Positions 1 to 11,194 are shown, numbered from the stretch's first letter. The stretch is 40,337 nucleotides of DNA from Anaerolineaceae bacterium (GCA_016936755.1 JAFGXF010000127.1:1-40337), one strand, 5' to 3'. A program made the numbers and translations. The notes: generated by a model from the letters alone, not told the origin.

Positions 1-99
1 CGTGATCGCTGCTGTCAAGGTCGTTTTGCCGTGGTCGATGTGCCCCATCGTCCCCACGTTCAGATGTGGTTTGGATCGATCAAATTTCTGCTTTGCCAT
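1..99 (-). CDS. tuf: Elongation factor Tu, N-terminal fragment (cut by window edge)
   Basis: Only the first 33 codons are in the window. The translation starts [20 protein letters not shown] and continues into [13 protein letters not shown], which is the EF-Tu N-terminus with the GHIDHGKT P-loop that binds GTP. EF-Tu delivers aminoacyl-tRNA to the ribosome. The ATG is at 99 and has a good Shine-Dalgarno (AGAGGAG) upstream. The gene lies 32 bp downstream of fusA on the same strand, completing the usual rpsL-rpsG-fusA-tuf order. Methionine replaces the more common isoleucine in GT(I)GHIDHGKT; this is minor. Confidence 0.95.
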   Translation of the reverse strand, partial: MAKQKFDRSKPHLNVGTMGHIDHGKTTLTAAIT

Positions 100-131
100 T
101 TGCTTCTCCTCTGATAAGAACAATCATTTCA

Positions 132-2201
132 TTAGCCTGAAATCTTTTGCGCTACCGATTCCGGCACTGGTGCATAATGATCAAATTCCATGGTAAAAAC
201 ACCTCTTCCCTGTGTTCCTGAACGTAATTCAGTGGCGTACCCGAACATTTCAGCCATTGGGGCAGTAGCCTCCAATGCCTGGGTCTTGCCAGGCCGCATT
301 TCCATGCCCAGCATGTTACCCCTGCGGGCATTAATCTGGCCGATCACATCACCAATATATTCCTCCGGAACCAGAACTTCCACTTTCATAATCGGTTCAA
401 GCAGAACCGGTGCGCCTTTCCCGACCGCATCCTTAAAGGCAAAGATGGCGGCCATCTTAAAAGCCATCTCATTGGAATCCACTTCATGAAATGAGCCATC
501 CACAAGGGTGACTTTTAAATCAGTCATTCCAAAACCAGCCAAAACACCGGTTTCGGCGGCCTCAAAAATGCCTTTTTCAACAGCCGGGATGAACTCCTTG
601 GGTATGGCACCACCAAAGATTTTATTTTCAAATACGACACCCTGCCCCCGCTCAAGTGGCTCAACATCAATGACGACATGCCCATACATGCCACGCCCAC
701 CGGTTTGTTTAATATAACGGTAGGGCACTTTTGTTACTGGACGGGTAATGGTTTCTCGGTAGGCTACCCGGGGTTTACCAACATTTGCCTGAACACGGAA
801 TTCGCGTAACATACGGTCAACCAAAATATCCAGGTGAAGTTCACCCATGCCAGAGATGATGGTTTGAGATGTATTTTCATCCGACCTGACGCGAAAAGTT
901 GGGTCTTCCTCAGATAGTTTGTGCAGGGCTTCAGCCATCTTTTCTTGATCAGCGGTTGTCTTCGGTTCAATTGCCACGGAAATGACAGGTTCGGGAAATG
1001 AGATGTTTTCCAACAGGATGGGGTTGGAAGGATCACAAAGTGTGTCACCCGTATAACTTTCTTTAAGTCCCAGGATCGCGCCGATGTCTCCGGCATACAC
1101 TTCGGATATGTCTTCCCGTCTGTCTGCATACATACGGATCAATCGGCCTATTCGCTCTTTACGTTCCTTTGTTGAATTCTGGACAGTGGTCCCCTGGGTG
1201 ATTTTTCCGGAGTAGATCCTGATATAGGCCAGCCTACCAACGTAGGGATCAGAGACAATCTTGAATACCAATGCACTCAGAGGTTGTCCATCATCGATTG
1301 TGCGTGTGATATCTTCCTTGGTATGCGGGTGTAATCCGGTAACAGGGGGCACATCCTGCGGAGATGGCAGATAATCAATGACTGAATCCAACAGAGGCTG
1401 AATGCCCTTGTTCCGCAAAGAACTGCCGCATAGCACTGGAGATAGTTTCCCTTTCAAGACCCCCTGGCGCAGTCCGAATTTTATATCTTCTATCGATAGC
1501 GTCTGGGTGTCCAGGAACTTGGCGATCAGTTGGTCATCCTGCTCAGCAGCCTTTTCAATTATTTCAGCTCGCAGTTTAGTGACTGTTTCCTGTAGATCAG
1601 CAGGAATTTCACCGTAACGGATTTCTTTTCCCTGCTCTTCATCATAATACATGGCTTTCTGAGTGATCAAATCCACCATACCGATAAAGTCAGATTCTGC
1701 GCCAATGGGTAATTGCACAGCCACTGGATTCGCACCAAGCCGTTGCCGGATTGATTTGATCGAGCGAGTGAAGGATGCCCCTACACGGTCCATTTTATTG
1801 ACGAAACAAATCCTGGGTACCTGATAGCGGTCAGCTTGCCGCCAGACCGTTTCACTCTGCGGCTCAACCCCCTGAACAGCGTCAAAAACAACAATACCGC
1901 CATCCAGTACACGCAAAGAACGCTGTACCTCGGCGGTAAAATCGATATGCCCGGGGGTGTCAATAATATTGATTTGATACCCCTTCCACTCTGCAGAAAC
2001 AGCAGCCGAAACAATCGTAATGCCGCGTTCCCGCTCCTGCGCCATCCAATCAGTGACAGTGGTACCCTCATCCACATTACCCAGTCGATAAGTCTTACCT
2101 GTGTAGAACAAAATACGCTCCGTGGTAGTGGTTTTACCAGCGTCAATGTGGGCAATGATGCCAATGTTACGATAAGAGTCGAGAGGATGTATTCGGGACA
2201 T
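132..2201 (-). CDS. fusA: Elongation factor G
   Basis: Translational GTPase of 689 aa that moves tRNA and mRNA through the ribosome and, with RRF, helps recycle it. The GTPase motifs are in place: AHIDAGKT (residues 17-24), DTPGH (81-85) and NKMD (135-138). The C-terminal part contains the typical domain IV/V stretch including GGRGMYGHV and ends in [15 protein letters not shown], so the length is normal. The frame stays open 73 codons further upstream, but that part overlaps rpsG. I chose the ATG at 2201 because it gives [15 protein letters not shown], which aligns with the family start. No clear Shine-Dalgarno precedes it. It lies 61 bp after rpsG and 32 bp before tuf and is probably in one transcript with them. 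Confidence 0.97.
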   Translation of the reverse strand: MSRIHPLDSYRNIGIIAHIDAGKTTTTERILFYTGKTYRLGNVDEGTTVTDWMAQERERGITIVSAAVSAEWKGYQINIIDTPGHIDFTAEVQRSLRVLDGGIVVFDAVQGVEPQSETVWRQADRYQVPRICFVNKMDRVGASFTRSIKSIRQRLGANPVAVQLPIGAESDFIGMVDLITQKAMYYDEEQGKEIRYGEIPADLQETVTKLRAEIIEKAAEQDDQLIAKFLDTQTLSIEDIKFGLRQGVLKGKLSPVLCGSSLRNKGIQPLLDSVIDYLPSPQDVPPVTGLHPHTKEDITRTIDDGQPLSALVFKIVSDPYVGRLAYIRIYSGKITQGTTVQNSTKERKERIGRLIRMYADRREDISEVYAGDIGAILGLKESYTGDTLCDPSNPILLENISFPEPVISVAIEPKTTADQEKMAEALHKLSEEDPTFRVRSDENTSQTIISGMGELHLDILVDRMLREFRVQANVGKPRVAYRETITRPVTKVPYRYIKQTGGRGMYGHVVIDVEPLERGQGVVFENKIFGGAIPKEFIPAVEKGIFEAAETGVLAGFGMTDLKVTLVDGSFHEVDSNEMAFKMAAIFAFKDAVGKGAPVLLEPIMKVEVLVPEEYIGDVIGQINARRGNMLGMEMRPGKTQALEATAPMAEMFGYATELRSGTQGRGVFTMEFDHYAPVPESVAQKISG

Positions 2202-2262
2202 TTTTGCGCAGTATTTTGATGGTAAGGTACAGGTTTTTTCTGATCGAGCTTCTTGCCGGAAG

Positions 2263-2733
2263 TTACATGCGGTAGTGAGAAAAAGCCCGATTGGCCTCAG
2301 CCATCTTATGGGTTTCCTCACGTTTCTTAACCGCAGCACCCTGACTGTTGGCAGCATCGACAAGCTCTGCTGACAGTTTCTCAGCGAAGGATTTGCCAGC
2401 GCGGGCGCGTGCTGAATCAATAATCCAGCGCATTGCCAGCGTTGTTCGTCTTTCTACCGGTACTTCCATGGGTACCTGATAGGTAGCCCCACCTACACGA
2501 CGTGGACGCACTTCCATAACCGGACCAACATTTTTTAATGCAAGATCCAGAACCTCGAGTGGGTCTCTACCACTGGTCTCTTTAATCAAATCCAGCGAAT
2601 CATACATGACCCGCATCGCTGTGCTCTTCTTGCCACGACGCATAATGCGATAGATGAAATATTGAATATTGACATTGTTATACCGGACATCCGGTGGGGT
2701 CTCACGTGATTCTGGTTTTGCTCTTCGTGACAT
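2263..2733 (-). CDS. rpsG: 30S ribosomal protein S7
   Basis: Protein of 156 aa, the normal length for S7, which organises the 16S rRNA 3' major domain near the E site. It starts [11 protein letters not shown] and carries typical S7 blocks such as [30 protein letters not shown] and [14 protein letters not shown], ending [11 protein letters not shown]. It lies 30 bp downstream of rpsL and 61 bp upstream of fusA on the same strand, the conserved str-operon order. In E. coli S7 represses this operon by binding its own mRNA; nothing in this sequence proves that here. Confidence 0.97.
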   Translation of the reverse strand: MSRRAKPESRETPPDVRYNNVNIQYFIYRIMRRGKKSTAMRVMYDSLDLIKETSGRDPLEVLDLALKNVGPVMEVRPRRVGGATYQVPMEVPVERRTTLAMRWIIDSARARAGKSFAEKLSAELVDAANSQGAAVKKREETHKMAEANRAFSHYRM

Positions 2734-2763
2734 GCAAATTCTCCGATGGTAAATAAACCTGGT

Positions 2764-3186
2764 TTATGATTTCTTCTGTCGTTTGACACCGTACTTGGAA
2801 CGACCTTGATTACGATCTGCGACACCAGTCGTATCCAGCGTTCCACGAACGATATGATAACGTACACCGGGCAGATCGCGAACTCTACCTCCGCGGACAA
2901 GCACTACCGAGTGTTCTTGAAGTTGGTGGCCTTCCCCCGGGATATAAGCGGTTACTTCGAGCAAGTTGCTCAAACGAACCCTGGCAATTTTCCGCAATGC
3001 CGAGTTAGGTTTCTTGGGTGTCATCGTACGCACAATCGTACAGACGCCACGTTTTTGTGGCGCCCCTTCATCCTGGCGAATACGACGCTGTGATTTAACA
3101 TTGTAGGTGTAGAGTAATGCAGGAGATTTACTCTTTTCCTTTTTCGTTTGACGACCTTTTCGGATCAATTGATTGATCGTTGGCAC
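2764..3186 (-). CDS. rpsL: 30S ribosomal protein S12, with an insertion near the N-terminus
   Basis: S12 sits at the decoding centre. At 140 aa the protein is longer than the roughly 124 aa of E. coli S12. The conserved core is clear: [29 protein letters not shown] and [18 protein letters not shown]. The extra length is mainly a stretch of about 16 residues (about 25-41, [17 protein letters not shown]) between the basic N-terminal arm and PQKRG. The lysine linked to streptomycin resistance in other bacteria (second K of PKKPNS) is the sensitive, wild-type residue. It is the first gene of the str cluster here, with its own predicted promoter upstream rather than rpoC. Confidence 0.96.
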   Translation of the reverse strand: MPTINQLIRKGRQTKKEKSKSPALLYTYNVKSQRRIRQDEGAPQKRGVCTIVRTMTPKKPNSALRKIARVRLSNLLEVTAYIPGEGHQLQEHSVVLVRGGRVRDLPGVRYHIVRGTLDTTGVADRNQGRSKYGVKRQKKS

Positions 3187-3235
3187 ACTTCCTCCAGATT
3201 TCCTTTTACACTTTCTTTTGTTTATTCATTAAGGA

Positions 3236-3259
3236 AGGCCATCGTCGGACTGATGGCCT
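3236..3259 (-). promoter_or_regulatory. Hairpin in the predicted 5' leader of rpsL
   Basis: A perfect 8-bp inverted repeat (AGGCCATC / GATGGCCT, loop of 8 nt) lies about 50 nt upstream of the rpsL start codon, inside the leader predicted from the promoter at 3320-3348. No T-tract follows on either strand, so it is not a convincing intrinsic terminator. It could be an autoregulatory element, an RNA-processing site or a weak pause site. The function is unproven. Confidence 0.4.
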
Positions 3260-3319
3260 CACCAGATATCCTACGGAATAATAGCGATTACCAATTAAGT
3301 ACCCAAAATACGAACGAAA

Positions 3320-3348
3320 ATTTTACTATGAGGTAGTTAAACCGTCAA
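3320..3348 (-). promoter_or_regulatory. Sigma-70-type promoter for rpsL-rpsG-fusA-tuf
   Basis: On the minus strand the -35 is TTGACG (3343-3348) and the -10 is TAAAAT (3320-3325), separated by exactly 17 bp. Transcription should start near 3313, giving an rpsL leader of about 127 nt. It lies 14 bp after the rpoB stop codon, so the str genes can be transcribed independently of rpoB. Confidence 0.7.
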
Positions 3349-3362
3349 GAAGTAAACTCTCT

Positions 3363-6300
3363 TTATAGCAGGTCTTCACCCAATCCCAACAGGCCCGTGG
3401 AAACTCTGGGCGGTTTGATTCGTTCTTCATCTTTTCCAAAACGGATGACCTCACCATTATCCATGACAGCTTCAACAGCCAAACCAAGACTTTGAAGCTC
3501 TTTCACCAGCACACGAAATGAGGCGGGGATGCTGGGTTCTTCAATCGGTTCATTCTTAACGATAGCCTCATAGGTACTGACACGTCCCTGGACATCATCC
3601 GATTTAACTGTAAGCATCTCCTGAAGCGTATAAGCAGCACCATATGCCTCAAGAGCCCAAACTTCCATTTCACCAAAACGTTGACCGCCAAATTGAGCCT
3701 TGCCGCCCAGTGGTTGTTGTGTCACCAGACTGTACGGTCCTGTCGAGCGAGCATGTACCTTGTCTTCCACCAGGTGGTGAAGTTTTAACATCGTCATCAC
3801 GCCTACCGTAACAGCCTGATCAAAACGACCACCGGATTTGCCATCGCGGATGAGTTGTTTTCCCAATGTTGGTAACGGATAACCGGTTTCAAGCATCACG
3901 TTTTGGGCTTTTTCAAGTAGTTTCTCATGTCCCAGATTCCCGGATTCATGATCCCTTTCCCGAAGCCAGAGCCGCAAACATGCATCAATGGCACGTTCAT
4001 CCTGACTGGCAGACTCTTTATATGGTATATCCATGTCATCGAATGCCATGATTTTTAATGGGTCATGTCCATTTTCCCGCAGCCACTCAAATACTGTTGC
4101 GCGTCGCGCATAATGAAAATCAGTACGTAATCGCAATACATCATATTTCAGATCTTCAAGCCACTGTTCAAGATACAGTAAACGCAACTCGTCATCATCT
4201 GTGATCGATCCTGGATCGTACTCCTGAGATTTGCTCCACTCCCAGGCCTTTTCGGAGATATCCTTCCAGGCTTTATCCACCAGCCAGGCGCGAGCCAATT
4301 CCGCCTCAATTTCCATCTCGGTGGCGCCATCAAACACAGGTGTCATTGAACGGAAACCCAACCGCAGTGAAGCCCAGCCGAGATGTGTTTCCAGTACCTG
4401 ACCGATATTCATACGGCCTGGAACACCCAACGGATTCAGGATGATATCAACCGGTGTGCCATCTTCAAGATAAGGCATATCTTCAACCGGAACCACCTTT
4501 GAAACAACTCCTTTGTTTCCATGACGGCCCGCCATCTTATCGCCGGCTGTAATCTTGCGGCGTTGTGCCACAGACACACGCACCATGGTTTCGACTCCGG
4601 CAGCCAGGTCAGTATTATCTTCACGAGTGAATACTTTTACTTCGACCACCTTGCCCCGCTCACCATGTGGCATGCGCAGGGATGTGTCTTTAACATCACG
4701 CGATTTCTCACCAAAAATAGCCCTAAGAAGACGCTCTTCGGGGGTTAATTCCTTTTCACCCTTGGGTGTGATCTTTCCAACTAAAATATCATTGGGACCA
4801 ACTTCTGCACCGATACGAATAATACCGCTTGCGTCCAAATCCTTAATGGCTTCATCGCCTACATTTGGAATATCACGTGTGATCTCTTCAGGCCCAAGAC
4901 GCGTGTCACGGGTTTCAACTTCATACTTTTCAATATGCACTGATGTAAAGCGATCGTCCTGGACCAGGCGCTCAGATATGAGGATGGCATCTTCAAAGTT
5001 GCCTCCTTCCCAGGATAAGAAAGCAATCACTACATTTTGTCCGAGAGCCAGGTAGCCACCTTCGGTTGAAGAAGAATCAGCAATGATATCTCCTTTTTCA
5101 ACCCGTTGGCCCTTGATAACAGCCGGACGCTGGTCGATGCATGTATTTTGATTGGAACGCTGATACTTCCGCAACACATAAGTGCGAAGAGTTCCACTCT
5201 TTTCCTTCATGATGATCTGTTTACCGCTAACCGAGCTTACCTCGCCAGATTCCTCAGCAATCACTACCTGACCGGAATCCAGTGCAGCATGCCGCTCCAT
5301 TCCAGTCGATACCAATGGAATCTCTGGCACGAGTAAAGGAACCGCCTGGGCTTGCATGTTTGAACCCATCAAAGCTCGATTGGCATCATCATGCTCCAGG
5401 AAGGGTATCAATGCGGCACTGATACCGACTACTTGGTGAGGTGCCACATCCATGAAATCAATGGCTTGAGCATCTGAAAATGTAAATCCGGAATGGTAGC
5501 GACATGAGATACGTTCATTCGCGAATTCCATGTTCTCATCCAGAATGGCATTCGCCTGGGCAATAACAAATTTATCTTCGGCATCCGCTGATAGATACTC
5601 ATATTCATCAGATATGAATGGCGTTATTGCCAGTGTGGTCTTCTCGATTTTTTTTATTTCCTTGAATTGCTTTTCAGTCAGACGGACGCCTTTGGCCACA
5701 ATGACACCACCATTCTTGGCATTCACAGCATCCTCAGCCAACATGCGACCGATCAGGCGCTCATCCGTGATAGGCAGGACCTTGATGACCCGCCGGTATG
5801 GTGTTTCAATGAATCCATATTCATTAACCCGTGCGAAAGATGCCAGTCGACCGATAAGACCAATGTTTGGGCCTTCTGGTGTTTCAATTGGACATATGCG
5901 CCCATAGTGAGAGTGGTGAACATCGCGGACATCAAATCCAGCACGTTCACGACGCAAGCCGCCCGGCCCGAGAGCCGATAAAGTTCGTTTATGACGCAGT
6001 TCTGCTAATGGATTGGTTTGTTCCATAAATTGGGATAGCTGGCTTGAGCCAAAGAATTCGCGTAAAGCGGCAACCACCGGACGAATATTGATCAAACCAA
6101 CCGGTGACAGCTGATCCTGGTCGCGAATGGACATTCGTTCCTTGATCACACGTTCCATTCGCCGCAAGCCGATACGTAATTTATTCTGGATCAATTCACC
6201 GACTGTCTTAACACGACGGTTTCCAAGGTGATCAATATCATCCGGCATTTCCATCCCATTATTGATCTGTATCATCCGCCGGACCAGACGTATTACATCA

Positions 6301-7268
6301 TATTTGGTCACCATCCGGTGTCTGATCGGCACCAAATCAGCCAAATCCAATTTGTGATTCAGCTTATAACGACCAACCCGTTCCAAATCGTAATGTCTTT
6401 TATCAAAAAGCTGTTCCTCCAGGAACTGCTTGGCATTTTCCAATGTGGCCGGATCACCCGGACGCATACGGCGGAAGAATTCGAGTAAGGCTGCTTCTGC
6501 GACTGAATTGGCATGCGTCATGTCATATTCAGGTTCCTGCTTTAATGATGAGGCGATGAACATACGATCCGGATCATTATCAATATCTGAGAACAAGGAG
6601 AGGATCTCAGCATCATCACCGGTTTTCAAGGGGGAATCTTTTATTCCATCATCCACACAGGAGAGTGCGCGCAAAAAGATGGTGATGGGGACTGTGCGTT
6701 TTCGGTTGAATTTCAGGATAATGTAATCATTCTTACGGGTTTCAAATTCCATCCAGGCACCACGATCGGGAATCAGTTTAGCCATGGCCAGCATGCGACC
6801 AGTCGTGCGATCGACAGAACCCTCAAAATAGACACCCGGCGAGCGGATTAACTGGGAAACGACCACGCGTTCAGTACCGTTAATGATAAAGGTACCTTTG
6901 TCAGTCATTTCAGGGAAATCTCCAAGAAAGATATCAGATTTTATTGGCGAGCTGACCTCATTACCAGCCAGTAACACGGAAACATAAAGTGGACAGGCAT
7001 AGGTTAGATCCCGCTCGACACATTCTTCAATGGTGTGTTTCGGTTCCCCGAACCAGTAGGATAATCCCTTGGCCTCCGGTTTGTCTCCCGGGAAATATAG
7101 TTTCATGCCCTTGTTGTAAGATTCGATGGGTGAAACCTCATTGAAAAGGTCCGAAAGACCTTCCTTTTTCAGACGCTCAAAGGATTCAGATTGGATGGTA
7201 ATCAGATTTGGTAAAGGCAGGTTTACAGGTATTCGCGCGTACGATTTTAGGGGTAAGACAGAAGCCAT
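3363..7268 (-). CDS. rpoB: DNA-directed RNA polymerase subunit beta
   Basis: Catalytic beta subunit of RNA polymerase, 1301 aa, full length. Recognisable blocks include [20 protein letters not shown], the rifampicin-region [14 protein letters not shown] and [42 protein letters not shown], and the C-terminal [19 protein letters not shown]. The ATG at 7268 has an AGGAG Shine-Dalgarno, and a consensus promoter lies about 90 bp upstream. In the rifampicin pocket, E. coli positions 516, 518, 522 and 529 read E, T, A and T instead of D, N, S and R, while H526 and S531 are retained. The usual flanking genes are missing: rplJ/rplL are not upstream (tRNA genes are, divergently) and rpoC is not downstream. 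Confidence 0.98.
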   Translation of the reverse strand: MASVLPLKSYARIPVNLPLPNLITIQSESFERLKKEGLSDLFNEVSPIESYNKGMKLYFPGDKPEAKGLSYWFGEPKHTIEECVERDLTYACPLYVSVLLAGNEVSSPIKSDIFLGDFPEMTDKGTFIINGTERVVVSQLIRSPGVYFEGSVDRTTGRMLAMAKLIPDRGAWMEFETRKNDYIILKFNRKRTVPITIFLRALSCVDDGIKDSPLKTGDDAEILSLFSDIDNDPDRMFIASSLKQEPEYDMTHANSVAEAALLEFFRRMRPGDPATLENAKQFLEEQLFDKRHYDLERVGRYKLNHKLDLADLVPIRHRMVTKYDVIRLVRRMIQINNGMEMPDDIDHLGNRRVKTVGELIQNKLRIGLRRMERVIKERMSIRDQDQLSPVGLINIRPVVAALREFFGSSQLSQFMEQTNPLAELRHKRTLSALGPGGLRRERAGFDVRDVHHSHYGRICPIETPEGPNIGLIGRLASFARVNEYGFIETPYRRVIKVLPITDERLIGRMLAEDAVNAKNGGVIVAKGVRLTEKQFKEIKKIEKTTLAITPFISDEYEYLSADAEDKFVIAQANAILDENMEFANERISCRYHSGFTFSDAQAIDFMDVAPHQVVGISAALIPFLEHDDANRALMGSNMQAQAVPLLVPEIPLVSTGMERHAALDSGQVVIAEESGEVSSVSGKQIIMKEKSGTLRTYVLRKYQRSNQNTCIDQRPAVIKGQRVEKGDIIADSSSTEGGYLALGQNVVIAFLSWEGGNFEDAILISERLVQDDRFTSVHIEKYEVETRDTRLGPEEITRDIPNVGDEAIKDLDASGIIRIGAEVGPNDILVGKITPKGEKELTPEERLLRAIFGEKSRDVKDTSLRMPHGERGKVVEVKVFTREDNTDLAAGVETMVRVSVAQRRKITAGDKMAGRHGNKGVVSKVVPVEDMPYLEDGTPVDIILNPLGVPGRMNIGQVLETHLGWASLRLGFRSMTPVFDGATEMEIEAELARAWLVDKAWKDISEKAWEWSKSQEYDPGSITDDDELRLLYLEQWLEDLKYDVLRLRTDFHYARRATVFEWLRENGHDPLKIMAFDDMDIPYKESASQDERAIDACLRLWLRERDHESGNLGHEKLLEKAQNVMLETGYPLPTLGKQLIRDGKSGGRFDQAVTVGVMTMLKLHHLVEDKVHARSTGPYSLVTQQPLGGKAQFGGQRFGEMEVWALEAYGAAYTLQEMLTVKSDDVQGRVSTYEAIVKNEPIEEPSIPASFRVLVKELQSLGLAVEAVMDNGEVIRFGKDEERIKPPRVSTGLLGLGEDLL

Positions 7269-7359
7269 GAATTTCTCCTGAGCGGATTAACCGTGAAAAT
7301 CGGGTTTAAATCAGTAGTCTCATCCCCCTTCCATCTTAATGAGGGATATGCGACTTCTG

Positions 7360-7389
7360 AGTATATCACAAACCGGATGGTCATGTCAA
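7360..7389 (-). promoter_or_regulatory. Promoter of rpoB
   Basis: On the minus strand the -35 is a perfect TTGACA (7384-7389) and the -10 is TATACT (7360-7365), with an 18-bp spacer. The predicted start is near 7353, giving a leader of about 85 nt. It sits in the 329-bp gap between rpoB and the divergent tRNA genes. Apart from this promoter and the tRNA promoter I see no other element in that gap. Confidence 0.7.
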
Positions 7390-7543
7390 TAATCAATCCT
7401 ATATTTCCACCCATTGATTACCGGTGACAAGCGCAACATTATACCACAAATAATCACACCTGTTTTTCAATGGTTAACAGTATATATTCTCATTCCCTTA
7501 CATGGATCCTCTTGAAAAATGAGTCCGATATACACGGTGAGGG

Positions 7544-7572
7544 TTGACGCTGCCATCATCCTATGTTATAAA
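7544..7572 (+). promoter_or_regulatory. Promoter of the tRNA-Gly / tRNA-Cys unit
   Basis: The -35 is TTGACG (7544-7549) and the -10 is TATAAA (7567-7572), with a 17-bp spacer. The -10 ends 25 bp before the first base of tRNA-Gly. It is divergent from the rpoB promoter. Confidence 0.7.
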
Positions 7573-7597
7573 TTCGCCCAGTGAAGCAAGGATTTTT

Positions 7598-7670
7598 GCG
7601 GGTGTAGTTCAATTGGTAGAACGCTTCCTTGCCAAGGAAGAGGTCGTGGGTTCGAGCCCCATCGCCCGCT
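7598..7670 (+). tRNA. tRNA-Gly (anticodon GCC)
   Basis: A full cloverleaf can be folded. The acceptor stem pairs GCGGGTG with CGCCCGC (one T-G wobble), followed by discriminator T. The anticodon arm is CTTCC-TTGCCAA-GGAAG with anticodon GCC, and the T-arm is GTGGG-TTCGAGC-CCCAT. The 3' CCA is not encoded and must be added after transcription. Confidence 0.96.
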
Positions 7671-7682
7671 CAGATACAATCA

Positions 7683-7727
7683 GGCTGCAAGCAATGGAAA
7701 AACACCAATGCAGGCAGCCCCTTTTTT
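7683..7727 (+). terminator. Possible weak terminator between the two tRNA genes
   Basis: GGCTGC (7683-7688) can pair with GCAGCC (7714-7719), followed after CC by six T (7722-7727). The inner part is only partly pairable and the loop is large, so this may be a weak terminator or a processing stem. Read-through into tRNA-Cys is likely, since I see no separate promoter for it. Confidence 0.3.
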
Positions 7728-7729
7728 AC

Positions 7730-7800
7730 GGCGACGTGGCCAAGTGGCAAGGCAAGGGTCTGCAAAACCCTGATCAGGGGTTCAAATCCCCTCGTCGCCT
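7730..7800 (+). tRNA. tRNA-Cys (anticodon GCA)
   Basis: The acceptor GGCGACG pairs with CGTCGCC, followed by discriminator T as expected for cysteine tRNAs. The anticodon arm AGGGT-CTGCAAA-ACCCT gives anticodon GCA, and the T-arm is AGGGG-TTCAAAT-CCCCT. CCA is not encoded. Six T residues follow immediately (7802-7807), so the tRNA acceptor stem plus T-run may end transcription. The remaining 100 bp up to the convergent membrane gene show nothing clear. Confidence 0.95.
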
Positions 7801-7912
7801 CTTTTTTGTTAATTTCCTGCTCAAGCATCTTACAGGCAGGTATCAGGGGTTATCAAATCAATTAAATGCTTCCATCTCTCGATATATACTTATGCAGCAT
7901 TTATTTTCCCAC

Positions 7913-9376
7913 TCACTTGATAACCGCTTTCCCATAAATGGTACTCTCACTTAAATCGATAACCTCAACCAGCCCCTGAATAAGCTCCTCCTGACTCAAC
8001 TGATAGAGTTCCAGTGGAATCGAATCAAAAATAACCACAAAACCTCCGGATTGGCTGATGGCCTGCTTCATACCAGCCAGCTCACTGGAACCCGGAAGAG
8101 GGTAAGTATGCCTTTCAATCCAAAAATACAAAGCGGCCGGTGCATTACTATAAATTGGTGTATCCGGATAATTCCTGAGGTAGGCATATGTCTCTGAAAC
8201 ATGATCCCTGGCACTGTTGTATCCGCGACCTTGCTCATAATAACTGCACATCGTTGTATATGTACGATATCCATTGACAATCATAATCGCAGTAATCATG
8301 ATCAACAATGCGCATTTTATAAGTATGTGCAGTCTTGACCAGATGTCTCTGATTAGTACAGAAGTTAACAAGATGATTACCAGGAGTATGGGACCCAATA
8401 TCCGTGCGTCAAAAGGAATAAAGGGATCGAAGAACAGACGACTGAGAGCCAGAACCACGAAATAAGCCAAGATATAACCATAGAAGTAGACATACATATT
8501 AAGCTTTGATGAATCCACATGGTCTTCCTTGTGGTTGTGGGTGCTAAAAATAAACACACCGATTACGGCATGAAAAATGACAACTGCAGCCAACCAAGGA
8601 GTCTCCCAACCTGCAACAAATCGTCCAGGAACCACCGCTTCAACGAATTCACGGATCCCAGATAAGAGCAAGCCCATATCAGCAGGGTAAAAGGCAAATA
8701 TCCGGTCACTGATCCCCTCCGATAGTATGACAGTCAATATCAACATGCCCAAGACCGGAAGCATTCCACCCACTCCAAAAAGGGTCAGGTTCATTATCTT
8801 TCGGGGTTTATCAAAGAACATTAGGACGATGAATCCAACAAGCCAACCTGCCACACCGATATATCGCGTGGCAATTGATAAACCCCAAAATAAACCGGAA
8901 ATGATCAGCCAACGGTTTCTCCTGGAATCCATCCAGAACTTAAATGACAGGAAGGCAATCAACAACAAAAAAATAAAGAGGGCTTCACTCATCGCCCAGG
9001 CATGTAATTCAAAGAAAAAACCAAATAACAGTAAACAAAAACCAACCAAAATAGATACCGTAAAGCAACGACTGATTTGCCAGGATAAATAACTGGCAAG
9101 GGCAATATTGACTCCGAACAGAATTGCGTTTATCCAATGCGCCGCTTCCAGCACACCTATCCCCAATGAAACCGGAATCAGTAACAGCAAGGAAAACAAA
9201 GGTGGATAATGAAGACTTGGACTAAATCCCAAACCGCGGAAGTAATCCTGTGAAGGAGAAAGGTAATACAAGGAATCATCTGACAACCCCAATCCCAATC
9301 TGGTGGATTTGATCAGGACGAACAAACCAAGCACACAAATACCACACAAGAATAAAATGAATGTGCTTTTTTTCAT
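7913..9376 (-). CDS. Polytopic membrane glycosyltransferase-like protein (GT-C / GT39-like)
   Basis: A 487-aa integral membrane protein with about ten hydrophobic helices. After the first helix it has an acidic loop (GLSDDSLYYLSPSQDYFRG) and then HYPPLFSLLL, and later an arginine/aspartate loop at RDIWSRLH. This pattern fits GT-C enzymes (PMT/ArnT/RgtA-like), which move a sugar from a polyprenyl-phosphate carrier to an acceptor outside the membrane. The acidic pair DD in the first loop would be the candidate catalytic site. The C-terminal 100 residues (around SNAPAALYFWIERHTYPLPG) look extracytoplasmic. I chose the ATG at 9376 (Shine-Dalgarno AAAGGTG) over a TTG at 9388. The gene stands alone and its sugar and acceptor are unknown. 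Confidence 0.72.
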   Translation of the reverse strand: MKKSTFILFLCGICVLGLFVLIKSTRLGLGLSDDSLYYLSPSQDYFRGLGFSPSLHYPPLFSLLLLIPVSLGIGVLEAAHWINAILFGVNIALASYLSWQISRCFTVSILVGFCLLLFGFFFELHAWAMSEALFIFLLLIAFLSFKFWMDSRRNRWLIISGLFWGLSIATRYIGVAGWLVGFIVLMFFDKPRKIMNLTLFGVGGMLPVLGMLILTVILSEGISDRIFAFYPADMGLLLSGIREFVEAVVPGRFVAGWETPWLAAVVIFHAVIGVFIFSTHNHKEDHVDSSKLNMYVYFYGYILAYFVVLALSRLFFDPFIPFDARILGPILLVIILLTSVLIRDIWSRLHILIKCALLIMITAIMIVNGYRTYTTMCSYYEQGRGYNSARDHVSETYAYLRNYPDTPIYSNAPAALYFWIERHTYPLPGSSELAGMKQAISQSGGFVVIFDSIPLELYQLSQEELIQGLVEVIDLSESTIYGKAVIK

Positions 9377-9489
9377 AACACCTTTCAATCAAACACACTG
9401 AAAACCGAGATACAGAGACTATATATCCGATAAAAAACGATCATTTTGAGTATACATTATATGCCAGTAACCACCCTCAAACAGACCTC

Positions 9490-9498
9490 TGATATAAT
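9490..9498 (+). promoter_or_regulatory. Extended -10 promoter for the DUF47-gmd unit
   Basis: TGATATAAT (9490-9498) is a perfect extended -10 (TGnTATAAT). No good -35 is found 16-18 bp upstream, as is usual for extended -10 promoters. The predicted start is near 9505, about 57 nt before the ATG at 9562. Confidence 0.55.
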
Positions 9499-9561
9499 CT
9501 CATTGCGATATGGCACAATACAAAATTAAGCGATTTTCAAGGATCTCTCCCGGAGGATTTA

Positions 9562-10191
9562 ATGGGAATATTTGATAAGGCGTTCCGCCCACGCCAGGAT
9601 AAATTTCTAGCTCTATTACAGGAGCAAGCACAGAGCACCCTGACTGGTTTGGAATTGTTGGAAGAGTTCATGCGATCTGATAGTAATAAAAATGCCAAAG
9701 CTGTCGGAAAAGCAGAGAAAGCAGCTGATGAAGTCCGACGGGTGTTAATCGATGAATTAAACCGAACCTTTATCACACCCATTGACCGCGAAGATATATA
9801 TGCGCTCTCACGAGCGATTGACGATGTGATGGATTATGCTTATACGACAGTTGATGAGATGGATATTCTTAAAGTCGACCCCAATGAATACCTTCAAAAG
9901 ATGGCTTCATTATTACGTGAGGCTGGCAGCGAGTTGTTGCTGGCTGTTCAGCAACTGAAGGATCATCCAAGTGTGGCCAACGATCATGCGAAGAGTGCAA
10001 AAAAGCTTGAGAATCAAGTCGAGTCAGTATATCGTGAAGCAATTGCCGATCTTTTTAAGGGCCCGGCAAGCAACAAACATATCATGAAGTTATTGAAGCT
10101 TCGCGAGGTTTATCGCCATCTATCCAATGCCGCTGATCGTGGTGATGAGGCCGCGAATATCATCGGTGACATCACGGTAAAAATGACCTAA
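9562..10191 (+). CDS. DUF47 / PhoU-like protein
   Basis: A 209-aa, all-helical, probably cytoplasmic protein of the DUF47 family (YkaA-like, related to PhoU). Typical features are the start MGIFDKAFRPRQDKF, the block TFITPIDREDIYALSRAIDDVMDYA, with a DRED acidic motif, and the C-terminal LREVYRHLSNAADRGDEAANII, with an RxxDxxDEA metal-binding-like motif. DUF47 genes usually sit next to a Pit phosphate transporter and are thought to regulate it. No pit gene is near; gmd follows after 9 bp. The ATG at 9562 has a strong CGGAGGA Shine-Dalgarno. Family assignment is firm, function here is inferred. Confidence 0.85.
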   Translation: MGIFDKAFRPRQDKFLALLQEQAQSTLTGLELLEEFMRSDSNKNAKAVGKAEKAADEVRRVLIDELNRTFITPIDREDIYALSRAIDDVMDYAYTTVDEMDILKVDPNEYLQKMASLLREAGSELLLAVQQLKDHPSVANDHAKSAKKLENQVESVYREAIADLFKGPASNKHIMKLLKLREVYRHLSNAADRGDEAANIIGDITVKMT

Positions 10192-11178
<987 letters not shown>

Positions 11179-11194
11179 TTCACGGAGGTTGATC

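Noticed and set aside
4555-5055. A 166-codon frame antisense to rpoB.
   Set aside because: It is fully opposite a certain gene, with serine/arginine-rich low-complexity content typical of antisense frames.
7544-7954. A 136-codon plus-strand frame over the tRNA genes.
   Set aside because: It covers both tRNAs and their promoter; it is a chance open frame.
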